Source of the DNA: Paenibacillus sp. GM2
GTDB taxonomy: Bacteria > Bacillota > Bacilli > Paenibacillales > Paenibacillaceae
Direction of reading: 5' to 3'
DNA length: 64,000 bases
Assembly (NCBI RefSeq): GCF_900069005.2
Contig: NZ_LN831279.1
Coordinates: 1,683,453 to 1,747,452 of the forward strand
The notes beneath the pieces were generated by a model that made no database searches, was not told the origin of the DNA, and saw only the letters and a list, made by a program, of their open reading frames with translations. The translations under genes were made by a program, and so were the position numbers. Below are positions 61,758-64,000 of this stretch, one piece after another. The first letter of the stretch is position 1; each line of letters begins with the position of its first letter.

Positions 61758-63107
61758 TTGCTAAAATACATACATCTGTCTGATGAACTCGAAAGCGGCA
61801 TTCGAAATGGAACGTTCCGGCAGGGGAGCAAACTTCCTTCAATCCAGACATTGGCCAAGCAATATGGCTATAGCAAAAGCACGGTGCTGGCTGCTCTCAA
61901 TGAGCTGATGCGACGCCATATGATCTATTCAGTATCCCGAAGTGGCTATTATGTCGTACAGAAGAGCAGCCGGGGCGAAGGGAAGGAGCCGGCCATGATC
62001 GACTTCGCCACTTCTGCGCCAGACCCGGAACTATTCCCTTATCTCGATTTCCAGCATTGCATTAACAAAGCGATCGATATGTACAAGAATGACTTATTCT
62101 TATATGGAACGCCGCAAGGATTGCCTTCGCTAATCAAGGTGATGCGCCAGCAGCTGGCAGAATCCCAAGTATTCGCGTTGGAGCGCAGCATCGTCATCAC
62201 TTCTGGCGTACAGCTGGCTCTAGCCGTGCTGACTTTACTTCCTTTTCCCAATGGAAAGCAGACCATACTCATCGAACAGCCAGGTTATCATCTATACATC
62301 GATCATCTTCGGACACACAGGCTGCCGGTGCAAGGGATCTATCGCACAGCTCAAGGGATAGATATGCATCGGTTGGAAGAGCTGTTCAAGACAGGGGATA
62401 TTAAATTTTTCTATACTATCCCTCGCTTGCATTCCCCTCTAGGGGCGTCTTACACTCCGCAGCAGAAAAAAGAGATCGTTGCACTGGCCCATAAATATGA
62501 CGTCTATGTCGTAGAGGATGATTATATGGCTGATCTGGAGCAAGACGGCAAATCGGATCCTTTATTTGCGTATGATACGGATTCACGTGTGATTTACTTA
62601 AAGAGCTTCTCCAAGATCATTTTTCCGGGACTGCGTGTCGGCATTGTGGTACTGCCCGATCCTCTGAACGAACCGTTCATCCGATATAAGCGCTCTATCG
62701 ATATTGACAGTTCCATGCTCTCCCAGGGCGCACTCGAAATATATATCCAGAGCGGGATGTTCGCCCGCCATAAAGAGCAGCTGCGCAGCCTGTATTTCTC
62801 GCGGGCAAAGCGGCTTGATGCGGCGCTGAGGCGTGAGAGTGAACGTAGTGAGGGGATATTCCATTACGACCCATCGAAATATCCAGGCATTCATACCCAT
62901 CTGGTTCTGGGGGAGCATCTATCGGTGCCGCAGATTATAAAGCAATCGAAGAAGCGTTCCATTCTCCTCGAACCGATGGATAAGCATTATTGGCCTGGTT
63001 ATTTGCAAAGAAATCTCATCAAGCTGAACGCCAGCCATGTATCCGAGGAACGAATCGATACAGGAATTGCCCAATTGGCGGATATACTCCGCAGCCTGAA
63101 AGCTTGA
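61758..63107 (+). CDS. MocR-type regulator (GntR HTH fused to aminotransferase)
   Basis: 449 residues from a TTG at 61758 with AAGGAG nine bases upstream; the TTG three codons earlier touches the ribosome site. The GntR winged helix (about 1-70) includes LPSIQTLAKQYGYSKSTV. The aminotransferase-like domain holds the PLP lysine Lys286 in LKSFSKIIFPGLRVG. Such proteins bind PLP-amino acid adducts and switch transcription; the nearby EamA exporter gene is the likely target. Confidence 0.92.
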   Translation: MLKYIHLSDELESGIRNGTFRQGSKLPSIQTLAKQYGYSKSTVLAALNELMRRHMIYSVSRSGYYVVQKSSRGEGKEPAMIDFATSAPDPELFPYLDFQHCINKAIDMYKNDLFLYGTPQGLPSLIKVMRQQLAESQVFALERSIVITSGVQLALAVLTLLPFPNGKQTILIEQPGYHLYIDHLRTHRLPVQGIYRTAQGIDMHRLEELFKTGDIKFFYTIPRLHSPLGASYTPQQKKEIVALAHKYDVYVVEDDYMADLEQDGKSDPLFAYDTDSRVIYLKSFSKIIFPGLRVGIVVLPDPLNEPFIRYKRSIDIDSSMLSQGALEIYIQSGMFARHKEQLRSLYFSRAKRLDAALRRESERSEGIFHYDPSKYPGIHTHLVLGEHLSVPQIIKQSKKRSILLEPMDKHYWPGYLQRNLIKLNASHVSEERIDTGIAQLADILRSLKA

Positions 63108-63193
63108 ATATCAGGTCCGGATTCTGTTACGATCAAACGGATTGGTTATGACTTCAGTCCACATATTACATTCAGGTAGGAGAGTAGAGAGAG

Positions 63194-63811
63194 ATGGCAA
63201 CGAATAAAGAGAAAATGCTGGCAGGCAAGCTCTACATGGCAGGTACAGGGGAATTGGCCCAGGATAGCAAGAAGTCCCGCATGCTTACGCGCTTGTTCAA
63301 TAACACGACAGAGGAACAAAAAGATTATAGAGGGCAGATTCTCAGAGATTTATTCGAATCGGTAGGAGAGTCGGTGTATATCGAACCTCCTTTCCGCTGT
63401 GACTACGGCTGCAACATTTCGGTTGGTGACAATTTCTATGCTAATTTTGATTGCATTATTCTGGACGTAGCCAAGGTGAAGATCGGCCGCAATGTTCTGT
63501 TCGGACCGAGAGTTAGCGTATTTACGGCCGGACATCCCGTTGATGCAGACGTGCGAAATACGCTGCTGGAATTCGGGACACCAATTACGATCGGCGATAA
63601 TGTATGGGTCGGAGGAAATACCGTCATTAATCCCGGGGTAACGATAGGGAATAACGTCATTATCGGCTCCGGCTCCGTCGTAACCAAGGATATTCCGGAT
63701 GGTGTCATTGCGGTTGGCAATCCTTGCCGAGTGCTCAGAGCTATAACCGAAGCAGACAAGAATCACTGGGAAAAGATGAAAGAAGAATACTACGCGGATA
63801 TCGAAGACTAG
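63194..63811 (+). CDS. Maltose O-acetyltransferase-like (hexapeptide repeat)
   Basis: 205 residues; TAGGAGAG precedes the ATG. The N-terminal Mac domain (KEKMLAGKLYMAGTGEL, about 4-20) is followed by a left-handed beta-helix with the catalytic His114 in TAGHPVD. The end GVTIGNNVIIGSGSVVTKDIP near 150-170 is standard. Acetyl-CoA-dependent acetylation of sugars is the family reaction; maltose itself may not be the substrate. Confidence 0.92.
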   Translation: MATNKEKMLAGKLYMAGTGELAQDSKKSRMLTRLFNNTTEEQKDYRGQILRDLFESVGESVYIEPPFRCDYGCNISVGDNFYANFDCIILDVAKVKIGRNVLFGPRVSVFTAGHPVDADVRNTLLEFGTPITIGDNVWVGGNTVINPGVTIGNNVIIGSGSVVTKDIPDGVIAVGNPCRVLRAITEADKNHWEKMKEEYYADIED

Positions 63812-63834
63812 GCTTACTTCGCTGAATCCCTCTC

Positions 63835-63877
63835 CTTGGACAATAATGATCAGGAGGGGGATTTTTCGCTATACGGT
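63835..63877 (+). terminator. Intrinsic terminator after acetyltransferase gene
   Basis: AATCCCTCTCCT (63835-63846) pairs with AGGAGGGGGATT (63862-63873) with one T-G pair, followed by TTTTT. Confidence 0.8.
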
Positions 63878-64000
63878 GCAAGAACTATTATTAAAAGTGT
63901 TAATAGGTCTTAAGAACCGGTATTTTCGGACCGATAACATAGATAAGTCATATTACTAGACTTTAGGAGTAGGGATCATCTTATCCCAGCATTGTTACAT

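Noticed and set aside
63878-64000. Gene or structured element at the window end
   Set aside because: Only short imperfect repeats were seen and the region is cut by the window boundary.

Overview
The window reads as a piece of a Paenibacillus-type (Paenibacillaceae, low-to-moderate GC Firmicutes) chromosome. The evidence is the gene content: extracellular sugar-binding lipoproteins with two permeases and a YesM/YesN two-component pair, Bce-like ABC modules with YxeA, RsgA, RodA-like, LCP and BcrC-type envelope genes, and a MocR regulator facing an EamA exporter. Strong AAGGAGG-type ribosome sites, frequent TTG/GTG starts and many short intrinsic terminators fit the same group. The genus is inferred; no rRNA or tRNA gene lies in the window. 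About 54 protein genes are supported, nearly all intact. No transposase, prophage, CRISPR array or plasmid function was seen.

Layout. 0.1-3.2 kb: ABC exporter plus MFS exporter. 3.3-9.7 kb: sugar ABC importer operon (binding lipoprotein, two permeases) ending in a YesM/YesN-like sensor and regulator. 9.8-14.6 kb (minus): a 1,410-residue double ASKHA activase-like protein translationally coupled to a TetR regulator, with a palindrome at the predicted promoter. 14.8-23.1 kb: DsbA/FrnE-like oxidoreductase, cardiolipin synthase, a small transcription unit with a 23-codon ORF, RsgA, tyrosine phosphatase, MmyB-type regulator facing an orphan FabF, and a cation diffusion facilitator. 23.3-25.5 kb: a 156-bp inverted-repeat element, a divergent MurB homologue and a HAD phosphatase. 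25.7-31.5 kb: two-component system, calcium-loop lipoprotein, RodA-like, PAP2 phosphatase and LCP protein, i.e. cell-envelope functions. 31.6-33.7 kb: SRPBCC protein facing an AraC regulator and a DUF3995 membrane protein.

33.8-41.7 kb is the most distinctive module: a Bce-like ABC ATPase and permease, YxeA, a secreted M1 metallopeptidase, then an OmpR-type regulator and a kinase with a real extracellular domain. Three TAAGG repeats in helical phase (11 and 22 bp apart) lie over the putative promoter of the transporter genes. This suggests a peptide-sensing or peptide-detoxifying island in which export/shielding and extracellular proteolysis are combined.

41.7-64 kb: nucleotidyltransferase-like and aminoglycoside-phosphotransferase-like proteins, YbaK deacylase, XRE-cupin regulator, XerC/D-like recombinase, two-domain multicopper oxidase, MarR plus DHA2 efflux pump, AI-2E family protein, FabV, GNAT, PLP aminotransferase, a second sugar ABC operon (minus), MarR plus ring-cleaving dioxygenase, a glutamine-rich coiled-coil protein, HesB-like protein, EamA exporter facing a MocR regulator, and a maltose-acetyltransferase-like enzyme.

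A recurring theme is local autoregulation: several regulator genes carry a perfect or near-perfect palindrome just downstream of a recognisable -10 box. Both sugar ABC operons also carry a strong intergenic hairpin without a clear U-tract between the binding-protein gene and the first permease gene.
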